A DNA stretch of 64,000 bases from Gemella sp. GL1 (GCF_013415365.1 NZ_JACBYB010000007.1:62001-126000); one strand, 5' to 3'; counted from the first letter of the stretch, positions 27,322 to 35,486 are shown. Made by a program: numbers and translations. Notes: generated by a model from the sequence alone, not told the origin.

Positions 27322-28623
27322 TTATTTATACATTACTATCAATTGTATCAAGAATAATAATGAGAATATATACATTAGTGGATGTATATCTTTTGCTTTT
27401 CCTTTAATTACTTTTAAAATAACATAGAAAATAAATCCAAATGCAATACCATCATTAATTGATCCAGTTAATGGAATTCCCAAAATAGTAATAAATGCTG
27501 GAAATGATTCTGTTATATCATCCCATTCAATTTTAGAAACATTTTCCATCATAAATGAACCAATGATAATTAATGCAGGCGATGTAATCGCTGGTACCGA
27601 TGATAGAGCTGCCGCTAGAGGAGCAAGGAATAGTGATAAAAATACTAAAACCGCTGTTGTTAAAGCTGTTAAACCTGTACGTCCACCATTAGCAACTCCT
27701 GATGAAGATTCAATATAAGGGCTTGTTGGTGATGTACCTAATAAAGCACCCACTGTTGTTGCAATCGAATCAGCTAAAAATACAAATCTTGCTTTTGGAA
27801 TCTTATTATTTTTTACCAATCCTGCCTGACTAGTTACAGCCATCATAGTTCCTGTAGTGTCAAATAAAGTTACCATTAAGAAAGCAAACACAACACCGTA
27901 TAGCCCTACTTCAAATATATTAGATATTTCAGTTATAGGATTATATAATAAGGAAAAGTCCATATTGGGCATCTCAAATATCTCACCTATTTTTAAAATA
28001 CCCATAAAGTATGAAATGACTGCTGTTATAAACATTCCAATAAAGATTGCTCCTTTAACCTCCAAGACTATAAGAGCTAGAATTAATACTACACCTAGTA
28101 TTGTTAGATAAACAGATGGTTCACCTAATTTCCCTAATGAAAGAATTGTAGCTGGATTAGCGACTATAATCCCTGAATTTTTAAAACCTATAAAAGTAAT
28201 AAATAATCCTATAGCAACTGAAATTCCATGTCTTAAGTTGTTTGGAATTGCATTGATTAGCTCTTCTCTTAAATTAGTTAAAGATAAAAAGATAAATACA
28301 AGTCCTGCTACTAAACATGTGGCTAATATTGTTTTATAATCAACACCCCACAAACCTACCATACTTGCAAAATATGAATTAATCCCCATTGCTGGTGCTA
28401 CAACAATTGGATAATTCGCTCCAAACGCAACGATCAGTGTTGCCAAGACTATAGATATAATTGTAGCTGTAAAGACTCTATCAAAGGGTATTCCAGCACT
28501 AGATAAAACAGCTGGATTGACGACAAGAATATATGCCATAGCGAAAAATGTGATCGCTCCAGATGACAATTCCGTCCTAACATTAGTCTTGTTTTCCTGT
28601 AATTTAAAAAAACGATTTAACAT
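27322..28623 (-). CDS. guanine/hypoxanthine permease (NCS2, AzgA/PbuG type)
   Basis: Proton-linked importer of purine bases, 433 residues, about 12-14 membrane segments. The opening GAITFFAMAYILVVNPAVLS is the family hallmark, and NYPIVVAPAMGINSYFA the substrate-site helix. LLGTSPTSPYIESSSGVANG and GRTGLTALTTA are further signatures. I looked for a purine riboswitch in the 130 bases upstream and saw none. The gene is alone, with terminators on both sides. Best named PbuG/PbuO-like, since sequence alone does not separate guanine from adenine carriers. Confidence 0.93.
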   Translation of the reverse strand: MLNRFFKLQENKTNVRTELSSGAITFFAMAYILVVNPAVLSSAGIPFDRVFTATIISIVLATLIVAFGANYPIVVAPAMGINSYFASMVGLWGVDYKTILATCLVAGLVFIFLSLTNLREELINAIPNNLRHGISVAIGLFITFIGFKNSGIIVANPATILSLGKLGEPSVYLTILGVVLILALIVLEVKGAIFIGMFITAVISYFMGILKIGEIFEMPNMDFSLLYNPITEISNIFEVGLYGVVFAFLMVTLFDTTGTMMAVTSQAGLVKNNKIPKARFVFLADSIATTVGALLGTSPTSPYIESSSGVANGGRTGLTALTTAVLVFLSLFLAPLAAALSSVPAITSPALIIIGSFMMENVSKIEWDDITESFPAFITILGIPLTGSINDGIAFGFIFYVILKVIKGKAKDIHPLMYIFSLLFLIQLIVMYK

Positions 28624-28746
28624 ATATGTTTCTCCTGTAAATTTTAAATATTCAATTAAAAATCGAACTATATTAGTTTACTCTTTTTCTTATATAAAAT
28701 CAAGTCCATTTTTATATAAATTCATAATTACTATAAATCATAAACT

Positions 28747-28785
28747 TATAAAAAGAACTTAGTTATTTACTAAGTTCTTTTTATA
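28747..28785 (-). terminator. terminator of the scr operon
   Basis: AAAAAGAACTTAGT and its complement around a short loop, with T run on the minus strand, right after the fructokinase stop at 28787. Confidence 0.9.
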
Positions 28786-28786
28786 A

Positions 28787-29722
28787 TTATTTCATATAGT
28801 GAGCTAGCTCTTCTCTTGTTACGTAAGAAGAAATGGCACCTGTTCTTGTTGTCGTAAAGCTAGCATAATTTGTAGAAAATGTTGCCAATTCTTCTAGTTC
28901 TTCTATTGATACATTATCTATATCTGCAACTTTCAATAATTGAGATAAAAATGAACCCGCAAAGGCATCACCTGCTCCCGTAGTATCAATAACTTCTACC
29001 TTAGGTACTTTTTTCAGAACTACATTAGACTTGTTGTAAACTTCTGCTCCATCTCCTCCTTTTGTATACAATACAAATTTGATATGGGATAAATCATTAT
29101 TCAAGGCCTCTTTAATATCAGTAGTTCCTGTTAGAAATTCCAATTCATTATCAGCAACTTTAATTACATCAACATAAGGTAAAAATTCTTTAATTGTTTT
29201 CAGATATTCTTCCTTAGAATCCCATAAATTAAATCGTAAATTAACATCAAATGAGATTAAAATTCCTTTTTCTTTAGCTTTTTTCATTAAAAGCATATGG
29301 CTTTCTTTTGACTCTTCTTGAATTGCAATTGATGCAAAATGAATTGCCTTTATTTCTGACAAGTCAACACTCTCGATATCTTGTTTAGAAATCGATAAAG
29401 CTGAAGAACCTTTGAAATAAAAAGAAAATGATCTATCTCCCGATTCATCCAAAGCGACAAAAGCTAGTGGTGTAAACGACCTTCTTGAAACATATTTTGT
29501 ATCTACATTTTCCTTTTCTAAAATATTTTCTAAAAAATCACCAAAGCCATCTTGACCTAGTGAAGTTAGTAAGTATGATTTATGACCTAATTTTGAAGCG
29601 ACACAGGCCACATTAGCTACACAGCCCCCTGCTTCTTTTTTAAATGCCGATACCTTATCAATTGAAGCTTTTTCAGTTCCAATAAAGTCTATAAGCATTT
29701 CCCCGATTGATAAAATTGCCAT
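28787..29722 (-). CDS. scrK: fructokinase
   Basis: PfkB/ribokinase-family sugar kinase, 311 residues, that phosphorylates the fructose freed by sucrose-6-phosphate hydrolase. GGCVANVACVASKLGHKSYL is the N-terminal PfkB signature, and DTTGAGDAFAGSFL the C-terminal one with the catalytic Asp. It lies two bases after scrB, the third gene of the scrA-scrB-scrK operon, and is followed by the operon terminator. The assignment rests on family plus context. Confidence 0.93.
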   Translation of the reverse strand: MAILSIGEMLIDFIGTEKASIDKVSAFKKEAGGCVANVACVASKLGHKSYLLTSLGQDGFGDFLENILEKENVDTKYVSRRSFTPLAFVALDESGDRSFSFYFKGSSALSISKQDIESVDLSEIKAIHFASIAIQEESKESHMLLMKKAKEKGILISFDVNLRFNLWDSKEEYLKTIKEFLPYVDVIKVADNELEFLTGTTDIKEALNNDLSHIKFVLYTKGGDGAEVYNKSNVVLKKVPKVEVIDTTGAGDAFAGSFLSQLLKVADIDNVSIEELEELATFSTNYASFTTTRTGAISSYVTREELAHYMK

Positions 29723-29724
29723 AA

Positions 29725-31029
29725 CTATTCTCCCTTTACATTAATTGAATTAATTTTTCTAGCAAGATATGCATTTGATATAACTTTGTAATTGTGATTT
29801 TCTGGGTAAAATCTTGTAGTAAATGTCCAAGATCCACCATTAGCAAAAATTTCCATAGATGATGCGTCAAAAATTATCTCTACGTCTTTTATATCTAGAT
29901 CAAACTTTCTATTATCACGACCATATCCATTTTCATTCACTTCAATTACCAATTTTCCCTCTTTATAAGAAATACTTGTTCTATCTACCAAGATAGAAAA
30001 TTCTTGTCCATTATCTTGTTTGAAGTACCATGCCTTTCCATCAAAAGTATTTTCCTTAATTTCTTCAGCATATAATTTTTCAACTGATGAGTGTATCTTT
30101 TGAATAAGTTGTCCATTTTTAAATTTTAATATTCTTGGTACTGTTAGACAATTTTGATATCCAAATTTTGTTGTAGGGTTTGTATAGGCAGAATCAGGTA
30201 CATATGCCCAAGCATACATAACCCTATCTCCATTTTCATCAATGAAAGTTTGTGATGCATAAAAATCATGACCAAAATCTAAAATTTTAAAATTTTTGAT
30301 TTTTTCAACATTTTCAATACCCTCACTAACGATAGAATATCCCATTTGATATACATTTTTATTATCTGGATACATGTTTGCTATACCTTGAGGTGAAAAT
30401 AAAAATATCTCCTCACCATCTAAGTTAAAATAATCAGGGCATTCCCACATATAACCTAAATTTTTGTCAGAGTAAATTGTTTTAAAGTACTGTCTATTTT
30501 TATAAACCAGTAGACAGCCATAGTCTTTAGAATCTCTTGCTCCTAATATTAAATAACTATCTCCATTTTTTTCAAATATTTTTGGATCCCTTACATGGTT
30601 TGACATATTTGGATATTCTTCTGTTTTTAAGATAACTTCTTTTTCAGAAAACTTAATCCCATCTTTAGTAGTGAATAAAATGGTATTATGACCACGTCCT
30701 TCATGGACGTAGTCATAATCACCTTTGTATTTAACATTTCCAGTGTAATAAAATGCTAATCTATCTCCCTCTATATTAGCACTTCCTGAATAAGCACCGT
30801 GCGAATCAAATTCTGTATCGGGCTTCAGAAATACACCTTTATCTGTATAGTTAATCAAATCCTTACTTGTTAGGTAATACCAATATTTTAGTCCTCCATC
30901 TACTTCATATGAATATTGATAGAAAATATGGTACTTACCAGAAAAGTAAGCCAAACCATTGGGATCATTAAGCCAGCCTTTGACTGGTTCTAAGTGTAAA
31001 CTTTGCTTCCAGTGGTTATTATTTTGCAT
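29725..31029 (-). CDS. scrB: sucrose-6-phosphate hydrolase
   Basis: GH32 enzyme that splits sucrose-6-phosphate into glucose-6-phosphate and fructose. 434 residues. The nucleophile motif GWLNDPNG is near residue 20, the transition-state RDPKIF near 150, and the acid/base EC in WECPDYF near 200. I start at ATG 31029, with AAGGAG seven bases upstream; the TTG at 31032 is not needed. It overlaps the scrA stop by 11 bases, so translation is coupled. Confidence 0.95.
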   Translation of the reverse strand: MQNNNHWKQSLHLEPVKGWLNDPNGLAYFSGKYHIFYQYSYEVDGGLKYWYYLTSKDLINYTDKGVFLKPDTEFDSHGAYSGSANIEGDRLAFYYTGNVKYKGDYDYVHEGRGHNTILFTTKDGIKFSEKEVILKTEEYPNMSNHVRDPKIFEKNGDSYLILGARDSKDYGCLLVYKNRQYFKTIYSDKNLGYMWECPDYFNLDGEEIFLFSPQGIANMYPDNKNVYQMGYSIVSEGIENVEKIKNFKILDFGHDFYASQTFIDENGDRVMYAWAYVPDSAYTNPTTKFGYQNCLTVPRILKFKNGQLIQKIHSSVEKLYAEEIKENTFDGKAWYFKQDNGQEFSILVDRTSISYKEGKLVIEVNENGYGRDNRKFDLDIKDVEIIFDASSMEIFANGGSWTFTTRFYPENHNYKVISNAYLARKINSINVKGE

Positions 31030-32440
31030 CAACTAACTCCTTTTTCGTTTTAAAGAAGTAAGCTGTTACTGCAAATGCTGTACCGAATGACAGTAATAGC
31101 CCTATAGCAAATATTCCCCAGTGATGTGGTGGGATTGATAGGAATCCTGGAAGACCAGCAGCTCCTAATGCTGAAGCCAATACCTTGTTAAATCCTAACC
31201 AAGCTGACCCTACTGCGGATCCTATAATAGCTCCGTAGAATGGATATCTTAATCTTAAGTTAACCCCGAACATGGCTGGTTCTGTAATACCTAAAGCTGC
31301 AGAAACACCAGAAGCTGAAGCTAAGGATTTAATTTTTGCATCTTTAATAAAGAACATAACAGCGAATACTGCCCCTGCTTGAGCTATATTGTTCATAGAA
31401 GCAATTGGGAAGATGAATGTTCCTCCAGTATCAGCAATTTGAGATAATAATGTAGTCTCTATTGCTGAGAATGAATGGTGCATACCTGTAATAACAATTG
31501 GTGCGTAGAATAATCCGAAGATACCTGCTCCTACAAATCCTAAAGTGTTGTATAACCAAGATAATCCATCAGCTAATAAATTACCAGCATCACGTAAAAG
31601 TGGTCCAGTTACTGCAAATGTTAAAAATCCTGTAGTCAATAACGAAATAAGTGGTGTTGTTAAATTATCTAAATAGATAGGTGTTACACGGCGTAAAAAT
31701 TTCTCAATTGTAGCTAATACAAAACTCATTACTATAATTGGTAATACTGTTCCTTGATAACCAATTTGTTCTATTGATAAACCTAAGATATTCCAAGAAA
31801 CAATCTCTCCAGCCGCGCGCGCCTTAACTTCTAAATAAGCATTAGTTAAATCTGGATGGACAAGAATCATACCTAAAGCTGCTCCAAGGTATGGATTTCC
31901 TCCAAAACGCTTAGTAGCCGAGAATCCTATTAATACCGGTAAAAATACAAAAGGTGCATTGGCTAATAAGTTAATCATAGCCGCTAAGTCTGCAATATTT
32001 GGATATAGTTCAATCAAAGATTTTGTAGAATCAAAAATCCCTGCCGATGTAAGAACATTGTTAATCCCCATTAAAAGACCACCAGCAACAATTGCTGGAA
32101 TAATTGGAACAAAGATATCACTTAACATTTTAACAAAACGTTGTGCTGCGTTTCCTTGAACCTTTCTTTCTTTTGGCTCAGGGCTTTCTCCTCCACCAAA
32201 TTCATCATTATATGCTCCGTAAACCTGGTTTACTAGACCTGATCCAAAGATAATCTGAAGTTGACCATTAGTGAAAAACACACCCTTAGCTCCTTCAACA
32301 TTTTCTAAGGCTGATTGGTTATATTTAGATTCATCGTTTAATTCAATTCTTAAACGAGTCGCACAGTGAGTCACGTTGTGAATATTTTCTTTACCACCTG
32401 CGTGCTCAACGATGTCTTTAATTATTTTTTTTAAGTCCAT
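31019..32440 (-). CDS. scrA: PTS sucrose-specific EIIBC
   Basis: Imports and phosphorylates sucrose. The EIIB domain (about 1-85) has the phosphorylated Cys26 in VTHCATRLRIEL. The EIIC membrane domain (about 105-460) includes GITEPAMFGVNLRLRYPFYG and GMHHSFSAIETTL. No EIIA domain is attached (473 residues), so the glucose-type EIIA must come from elsewhere. It is the first gene of the scr operon and has a strong promoter with two operators. No ScrR-type regulator gene lies in the window. Confidence 0.95.
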   Translation of the reverse strand: MDLKKIIKDIVEHAGGKENIHNVTHCATRLRIELNDESKYNQSALENVEGAKGVFFTNGQLQIIFGSGLVNQVYGAYNDEFGGGESPEPKERKVQGNAAQRFVKMLSDIFVPIIPAIVAGGLLMGINNVLTSAGIFDSTKSLIELYPNIADLAAMINLLANAPFVFLPVLIGFSATKRFGGNPYLGAALGMILVHPDLTNAYLEVKARAAGEIVSWNILGLSIEQIGYQGTVLPIIVMSFVLATIEKFLRRVTPIYLDNLTTPLISLLTTGFLTFAVTGPLLRDAGNLLADGLSWLYNTLGFVGAGIFGLFYAPIVITGMHHSFSAIETTLLSQIADTGGTFIFPIASMNNIAQAGAVFAVMFFIKDAKIKSLASASGVSAALGITEPAMFGVNLRLRYPFYGAIIGSAVGSAWLGFNKVLASALGAAGLPGFLSIPPHHWGIFAIGLLLSFGTAFAVTAYFFKTKKELVDAK

Positions 32441-32500
32441 CGTAATTCTCCTTTATATAAAATTTTAAAATAAATACGTAAAACTCAATTTTTCAATTGT

Positions 32501-32570
32501 GGTAACGTTACTTTTTTAGTATATACTTTTTTATAAACTTTGTCAATATAAAATGGTAACGTTTATCATT
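32501..32570 (-). promoter_or_regulatory. scrA promoter with two LacI-type operators
   Basis: Minus strand: TTGACA (32541-32546), 17-bp spacer, TATACT (32518-32523). A perfect GTAACGTTAC palindrome (32502-32511) lies just past the -10 box, and a second related site, GGTAACGTTTATC (32555-32567), lies upstream of the -35 box. The sites, about 50 bases apart, look like a pair bound by a LacI-family repressor such as ScrR. The upstream site lies close to the divergent gene's promoter. Confidence 0.8.
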
Positions 32571-32582
32571 TTTATATTTTTC

Positions 32583-32611
32583 TTGCTTGTTTCTTATATT
32601 TGTTATATAAT
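32583..32611 (+). promoter_or_regulatory. promoter of the acidic protein gene
   Basis: TTGCTT (32583-32588), 17-bp spacer, TATAAT (32606-32611), followed by AAGGAG (32630-32635). The right-hand scr operator lies 16 bases upstream. Confidence 0.7.
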
Positions 32612-32642
32612 TTTTTCAAATATTATTATAAGGAGATTGTTT

Positions 32643-32954
32643 ATGTACTATAAAAACTTATCTAATTTGGAGTCCCCTCACCTCATCTATTCAGATGACG
32701 ATGAATATTCCCAGGACTTTGATACAGAAATTGACTATGAAGATGAAATTCTATCTGATTATGCAGATGAATCATTTAATAGTAATGAACTAATTAATGA
32801 TAGGTATCAAGATGATTTTAATGATTATTCAGATAGTATAGGTCTTACCATGGAATATTCTTATGATGAGGATGACTTTGAATATGATGAAGTTGGTATA
32901 TCTAATGATCAAATGATGTTAGAAGATGCTTCTGACGAAGATAGAAAAAACTAG
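32643..32954 (+). CDS. highly acidic small protein of unknown function
   Basis: 103 residues, about a third of which are Asp or Glu, with many Tyr and Ser. No membrane helix, signal or known motif. I start at ATG 32643 because of the AAGGAG and the promoter; an upstream in-frame ATG at 32553 lies in the scr operator and before the -10 box, so it would not be transcribed. The acidity resembles proteins that mimic DNA or bind basic partners, but nothing shows which. It is divergent from scrA and has its own perfect terminator. No homologue is recognised. Confidence 0.65.
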   Translation: MYYKNLSNLESPHLIYSDDDEYSQDFDTEIDYEDEILSDYADESFNSNELINDRYQDDFNDYSDSIGLTMEYSYDEDDFEYDEVGISNDQMMLEDASDEDRKN

Positions 32955-32980
32955 AGGCATAATTATGCCTCTAGTTTTTT
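32945..32980. terminator. bidirectional terminator (36-bp perfect palindrome)
   Basis: Bases 32945-32980 are a perfect palindrome (arm AAAAAACTAGAGGCATAA), between the acidic protein gene and the convergent rhomboid gene. Confidence 0.92.
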
Positions 32981-32989
32981 CTACTAATA

Positions 32990-33565
32990 TTATTTTACAC
33001 TATTCTTCTCTGTGATAAATAAACCTAAAATTATTCCGGCTATGAAACCTCCAATGTGGCCAGCAACACTTATCCCCGGAACTACAAAAGTATATATAAG
33101 ATTAATAATTATAATCCCAAAAGAAGACTTACCAAAATAAGTGATATAAGGACTTATCTTGAATATAGCATGAGTTGCTAATAAGCCCAAGACTCCAAAA
33201 AGTGCTGATGAAGCTCCTGCTGTAATAGTATTTGGGTCATAAAATACAACAGCTAAATTACCTGCAACACCCGATAAAAGATACAGCATAGTAAATTTAA
33301 AACTCCCAATTAAAGTTTCCAATACACGGCCAACAGTTATTAATAAAAGCATATTCGATAATAAATGGTCTAAACCTATATGTACAAATAAAGGTGTGAT
33401 TAATCTCCACCATTCAACAATAGTGAATTCTGCCCCATAGATTGCTCCATTCAAATATAGTATTTTTGAATTAGTTGTTGTACCATAAACAAACATCATA
33501 TACATGAACCAAATAATTGATCCACAAGCAAATACAATAGTTGCAAAAGGAAAATTTTTACCCAT
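32990..33565 (-). CDS. rhomboid-family intramembrane serine protease
   Basis: 191 residues with six or seven membrane helices. WWRLITPLFVHIGLDHLLSN is the L1/TM2 signature; the catalytic Ser119 is in GASSALFG and His170 in AGHIGGF. It cleaves membrane proteins near the bilayer; the substrate is unknown. It lacks the TPR extension of Bacillus GluP. The ribosome binding site AGAGG precedes ATG 33565. Its promoter (TTGTTT, 17 bp, TATAAT with TG extension) lies at the left edge of repeat block B, where the prophage begins. The insertion therefore abuts or rebuilds the rhomboid promoter. Confidence 0.92.
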   Translation of the reverse strand: MGKNFPFATIVFACGSIIWFMYMMFVYGTTTNSKILYLNGAIYGAEFTIVEWWRLITPLFVHIGLDHLLSNMLLLITVGRVLETLIGSFKFTMLYLLSGVAGNLAVVFYDPNTITAGASSALFGVLGLLATHAIFKISPYITYFGKSSFGIIIINLIYTFVVPGISVAGHIGGFIAGIILGLFITEKNSVK

Positions 33566-33598
33566 AATAACCTCTTATATAGTCAGTAATGTTTGTTA

Positions 33599-33788
33599 TT
33601 ATATCATGGGTTATTAGTCAAAACAACAATAAACAACCTTAAAACCTATAAAATAAACACTTTACAAAAATACAAAACAATAAACAACGCTTATTAAACT
33701 TAAAAAACGTAACTAAAAACGTAACTAAAATCGTAACTAAAAAATAAAATATCTTGCTCGGATTCTTAATTAAAAAAATAAAAAAACT
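33599..33788. repeat. diverged repeat block B, probable prophage end
   Basis: Partner of 7741-7910. It begins TTATATCA, then CAAAACAACAATAAACAACC, and later again AATAAACAACG. Next come three perfect 12-bp tandem repeats of CGTAACTAAAAA type (33708-33743) where block A has about one unit, and then TGCTCGGATT. Short direct repeats beside a prophage border look like arm-type binding sites of a tyrosine integrase. No integrase gene is seen, so this role is an inference. Confidence 0.6.
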
Positions 33789-33800
33789 TTATAAAAATAC

Positions 33801-33829
33801 TTGACTTTATACAAGAATCTTGTATAAAG
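33801..33829 (+). promoter_or_regulatory. promoter with a perfect 25-bp operator
   Basis: TTGACT (33801-33806), 16-bp spacer, TATAAA (33823-33828). A perfect inverted repeat, CTTTATACAAG-N3-CTTGTATAAAG (33805-33829), covers the whole region between the boxes. It points right, straight into a terminator nine bases on, with no gene after it. The equivalent position in block A drives a small operon, so this promoter may have lost its gene. Confidence 0.65.
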
Positions 33830-33837
33830 ATAAGAAA

Positions 33838-33864
33838 TAAAAGAGGGTGTAAATACCCTCTTTT
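33838..33864. terminator. bidirectional terminator after the antirepressor
   Basis: AAAAGAGGGT/ACCCTCTTTT type stem with T and A runs on both sides, four bases past the antirepressor stop. Confidence 0.85.
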
Positions 33865-33868
33865 AATA

Positions 33869-34729
33869 TTATTTCAATAACTTCATACCAGAAATATTAT
33901 TCTGGATAATAGACTGCTTGCTCCAACCAAGCAAAGTATTATTATCTAATTCACTATCTATTTCCTTATCCCATAAACCAATATTAGATAAAATAGTAGT
34001 TACTTGAATACCAATAGCTTCTCTAATATCCTTATCTCTAATTTGAGAATAAGACATACAAAGCAATCTTGCTTGTTCTAAAGCAATCTTCATTTGTTCA
34101 GTAGGAAGTTTAAACTTTTCTTCCATAACTGTGTAATATTTCAAGAATAAATCACAAGATTTATTTAATATATTAGCAACTTCAATAGCAGTTTTATGCG
34201 TGATAACACGTAATGAATTACATTTCATTTTATGGTTAGCATTATTCTTCTTGAATAACTGTAACTCAGCACCACAAAGTATATCATTATTTCCTAATTT
34301 AACAAGAATTCGATTGATCTTTATTTTAGAAACATTCATTAAATTAGAAAACATTTCAACAGTCATTACTACTTGATTATTCCAGTACAAGCGTGTAAAA
34401 GTTGGTTGTGGGATAGGTGATAGTTGTTTTTCTAAATCTTCTATATACTTAATAACAGCACGTCTAACATATTTACTTTCCCTTACAAGTACTTGCTTTG
34501 CTTGTGATAAACTTAAAATAAACATAGGGTATTTACGACCACGACTATTTGTATATTTTGACTCCGAAATTTTTCGGAGTGAGATTTCTTCTTCAAATTC
34601 ATTTCTGATTACATTAAGTAAATCATCATGTCTAAGTTTTGATTTATTTTCTATTTCACTTCTAAAAAAATTGATTTGTTCTAATAATTCTAAACTTGTA
34701 ATATTATCTTTAATCTGTAGTTGTTGCAT
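33869..34729 (-). CDS. phage antirepressor, Rha-type
   Basis: 286 residues. The N-terminal part has the Rha/antirepressor pattern: SKLRHDDLLNVIRNEFEEE, then TNSRGRKYPMFILSLSQAKQ and RRAVIKYIEDLE. The C-terminal half (from about 105) is a second DNA- or repressor-binding region, with TVEMFSNLMNVSKIKINRIL that reads like a winged helix. Such proteins inactivate phage repressors. It is the last gene of the prophage's left arm and follows a ribbon-helix-helix gene and a convergent small RNA. TTAGGAG precedes ATG 34729. The binding partner is unknown. Confidence 0.75.
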   Translation of the reverse strand: MQQLQIKDNITSLELLEQINFFRSEIENKSKLRHDDLLNVIRNEFEEEISLRKISESKYTNSRGRKYPMFILSLSQAKQVLVRESKYVRRAVIKYIEDLEKQLSPIPQPTFTRLYWNNQVVMTVEMFSNLMNVSKIKINRILVKLGNNDILCGAELQLFKKNNANHKMKCNSLRVITHKTAIEVANILNKSCDLFLKYYTVMEEKFKLPTEQMKIALEQARLLCMSYSQIRDKDIREAIGIQVTTILSNIGLWDKEIDSELDNNTLLGWSKQSIIQNNISGMKLLK

Positions 34730-34753
34730 TTTTATCTCCTAAATTTTATTTAT

Positions 34754-34783
34754 TTGATAAAAATTACATTCCTATGTTATACT
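34754..34783 (+). promoter_or_regulatory. promoter of convergent small RNA 1
   Basis: TTGATA (34754-34759), 18-bp spacer, TATACT (34778-34783), reading away from the antirepressor gene. Confidence 0.6.
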
Positions 34784-34789
34784 TTATTT

Positions 34790-34857
34790 AGGAATATAAT
34801 TCCTATCAGTGTAGAAGATTGAAACTTTCTCAGGGTTCCACAATCTTCTATTTTTTT
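34790..34857 (+). ncRNA. sar-like antisense RNA 1 (arc-ant interval)
   Basis: Predicted transcript of about 68 bases from the promoter at 34754-34783. It starts with a 15-base palindrome AGGAAT-ATA-ATTCCT (34790-34804). It ends in a terminator hairpin: TAGAAGATTG (34812-34821) pairs with CAATCTTCTA (34841-34850) across a 19-base loop, followed by seven T. The right arm of this hairpin covers the stop codon of the ribbon-helix-helix gene on the other strand. No ORF fits in it. Position, size and direction match the sar RNA of phage P22, which lies between arc and ant. Confidence 0.6.
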
Positions 34858-35015
34858 ATTTCTTCGTCTATTTTTTTATTTAACCATTCCGCTTTAGTTA
34901 GATTTTTCTTTTTCAATATTTCTTCAAATATTGTAATCTTTTCCTTTTCAACCGAAACATTAAATTGTTTAAATTGTTCTCGACGTTTTTTGAAATAATC
35001 AGCTCTACTTCTCAT
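34848..35015 (-). CDS. ribbon-helix-helix repressor B (Arc-like)
   Basis: 55 residues. The basic N-terminus MRSRADYFKKRREQ is followed by a beta strand (FNVSVEKEK) and two helices (ITIFEEILKKKNLTKAEWLN and KKIDEEIKK), which is the ribbon-helix-helix fold of Arc/CopG repressors. AGAGAGGTG lies in front of ATG 35015. It has its own consensus promoter with a 9-bp inverted repeat, which fits autoregulation. The antirepressor gene follows on the same strand, 118 bases on, with a convergent small RNA between. The fold call is from pattern, not from a search. Confidence 0.65.
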   Translation of the reverse strand: MRSRADYFKKRREQFKQFNVSVEKEKITIFEEILKKKNLTKAEWLNKKIDEEIKK

Positions 35016-35033
35016 TATTTTCACCTCTCTGTC

Positions 35034-35082
35034 TATTGTTGCGAGCTACATTTATTATATGTTACTTGCAACAATATGTCAA
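35034..35082 (-). promoter_or_regulatory. promoter and operator of repressor B
   Basis: Minus strand: TTGACA (35077-35082), 17 bp, TATAAT (35054-35059), both perfect. TATTGTTGC (35034-35042) and GCAACAATA (35068-35076) form a 9-bp inverted repeat that brackets the -10 box, a likely site for the repressor itself. Confidence 0.8.
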
Positions 35083-35099
35083 GTATATTTTTAATTTTT

Positions 35100-35171
35100 T
35101 TAGAATTTTTTAGAAATCATTTCTGCTACTTCTCTACTATCTAAAGTTAAATTACTTACTATTAAATTCAT
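35100..35171 (-). pseudogene. truncated antirepressor (Rha N-terminal fragment)
   Basis: Only 23 codons: MNLIVSNLTLDSREVAEMIS then KKF and stop. SREVAEMI is the opening of Rha/antirepressor proteins, which normally continue for 200 or more residues. AGGAG lies seven bases before ATG 35171. It occupies the same place after repressor A as the full antirepressor does after repressor B. It is either the remains of a second antirepressor or, less likely, a leader peptide. Confidence 0.5.
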
Positions 35172-35211
35172 ATTCATTCTCCTAAGTTAAATCGATTAAC
35201 CAGTAAGAATA

Positions 35212-35220
35212 TGGTATAAT
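35212..35220 (+). promoter_or_regulatory. promoter of convergent small RNA 2
   Basis: TGGTATAAT at 35212-35220, an extended -10 element; no good -35 box. Confidence 0.6.
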
Positions 35221-35226
35221 GTATTT

Positions 35227-35297
35227 ACCAAATCTTAATGGTTTGTGATATTGATTAGAGATACACCGTCGAAAAGTAAATCTCTAATCTTTTTTTT
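35227..35297 (+). ncRNA. sar-like antisense RNA 2
   Basis: Predicted transcript of about 70 bases. A small 5' hairpin (ACCA/TGGT near 35227-35242) is followed by a terminator: GATTAGAGAT (35253-35262) pairs with ATCTCTAATC (35280-35289) across a 17-base loop, then eight T. The hairpin's right arm covers the last codons and stop of repressor A on the opposite strand. There is no coding frame. The design copies that of small RNA 1. Confidence 0.6.
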
Positions 35298-35463
35298 GTT
35301 TGATTAAAAGTTCAATTCCTTTAAAAACCATTTCAGATTTTGTCATATTCAATTTTTTAGAACACTCATCGATATATTTAAATTCATTGTCTGTAAGTTT
35401 CACAGACAATCTTTTTGATTTAGGATTTTCACTTTTAGGTCTCCCAATTTTTGGACTACTCAT
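35284..35463 (-). CDS. ribbon-helix-helix repressor A (CopG-like)
   Basis: 59 residues. After a GRPKSENPKSK N-terminal arm comes the ribbon-helix-helix: strand KRLSVKLTD, helix NEFKYIDECSKKLN, turn MTKSE, helix MVFKGIELLIKQ. This is the typical CopG/MetJ/Arc pattern. I start at ATG 35463 because AAAGGAG lies seven bases upstream; the in-frame GTG at 35472 has none. Its promoter carries an inverted repeat over the -10 box. A truncated antirepressor gene follows on the same strand. Confidence 0.75.
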   Translation of the reverse strand: MSSPKIGRPKSENPKSKRLSVKLTDNEFKYIDECSKKLNMTKSEMVFKGIELLIKQKKD

Positions 35464-35486
35464 TTCTCTCACTCCTTTCGGTGTTG

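Noticed and set aside
28624-28746. Purine riboswitch upstream of the purine permease
   Set aside because: No three-helix purine aptamer core or matching loops are seen in this stretch.
33566-33868. Integrase gene at the left prophage end
   Set aside because: No open frame on either strand in this stretch; the integrase must be at the other end, outside the window.
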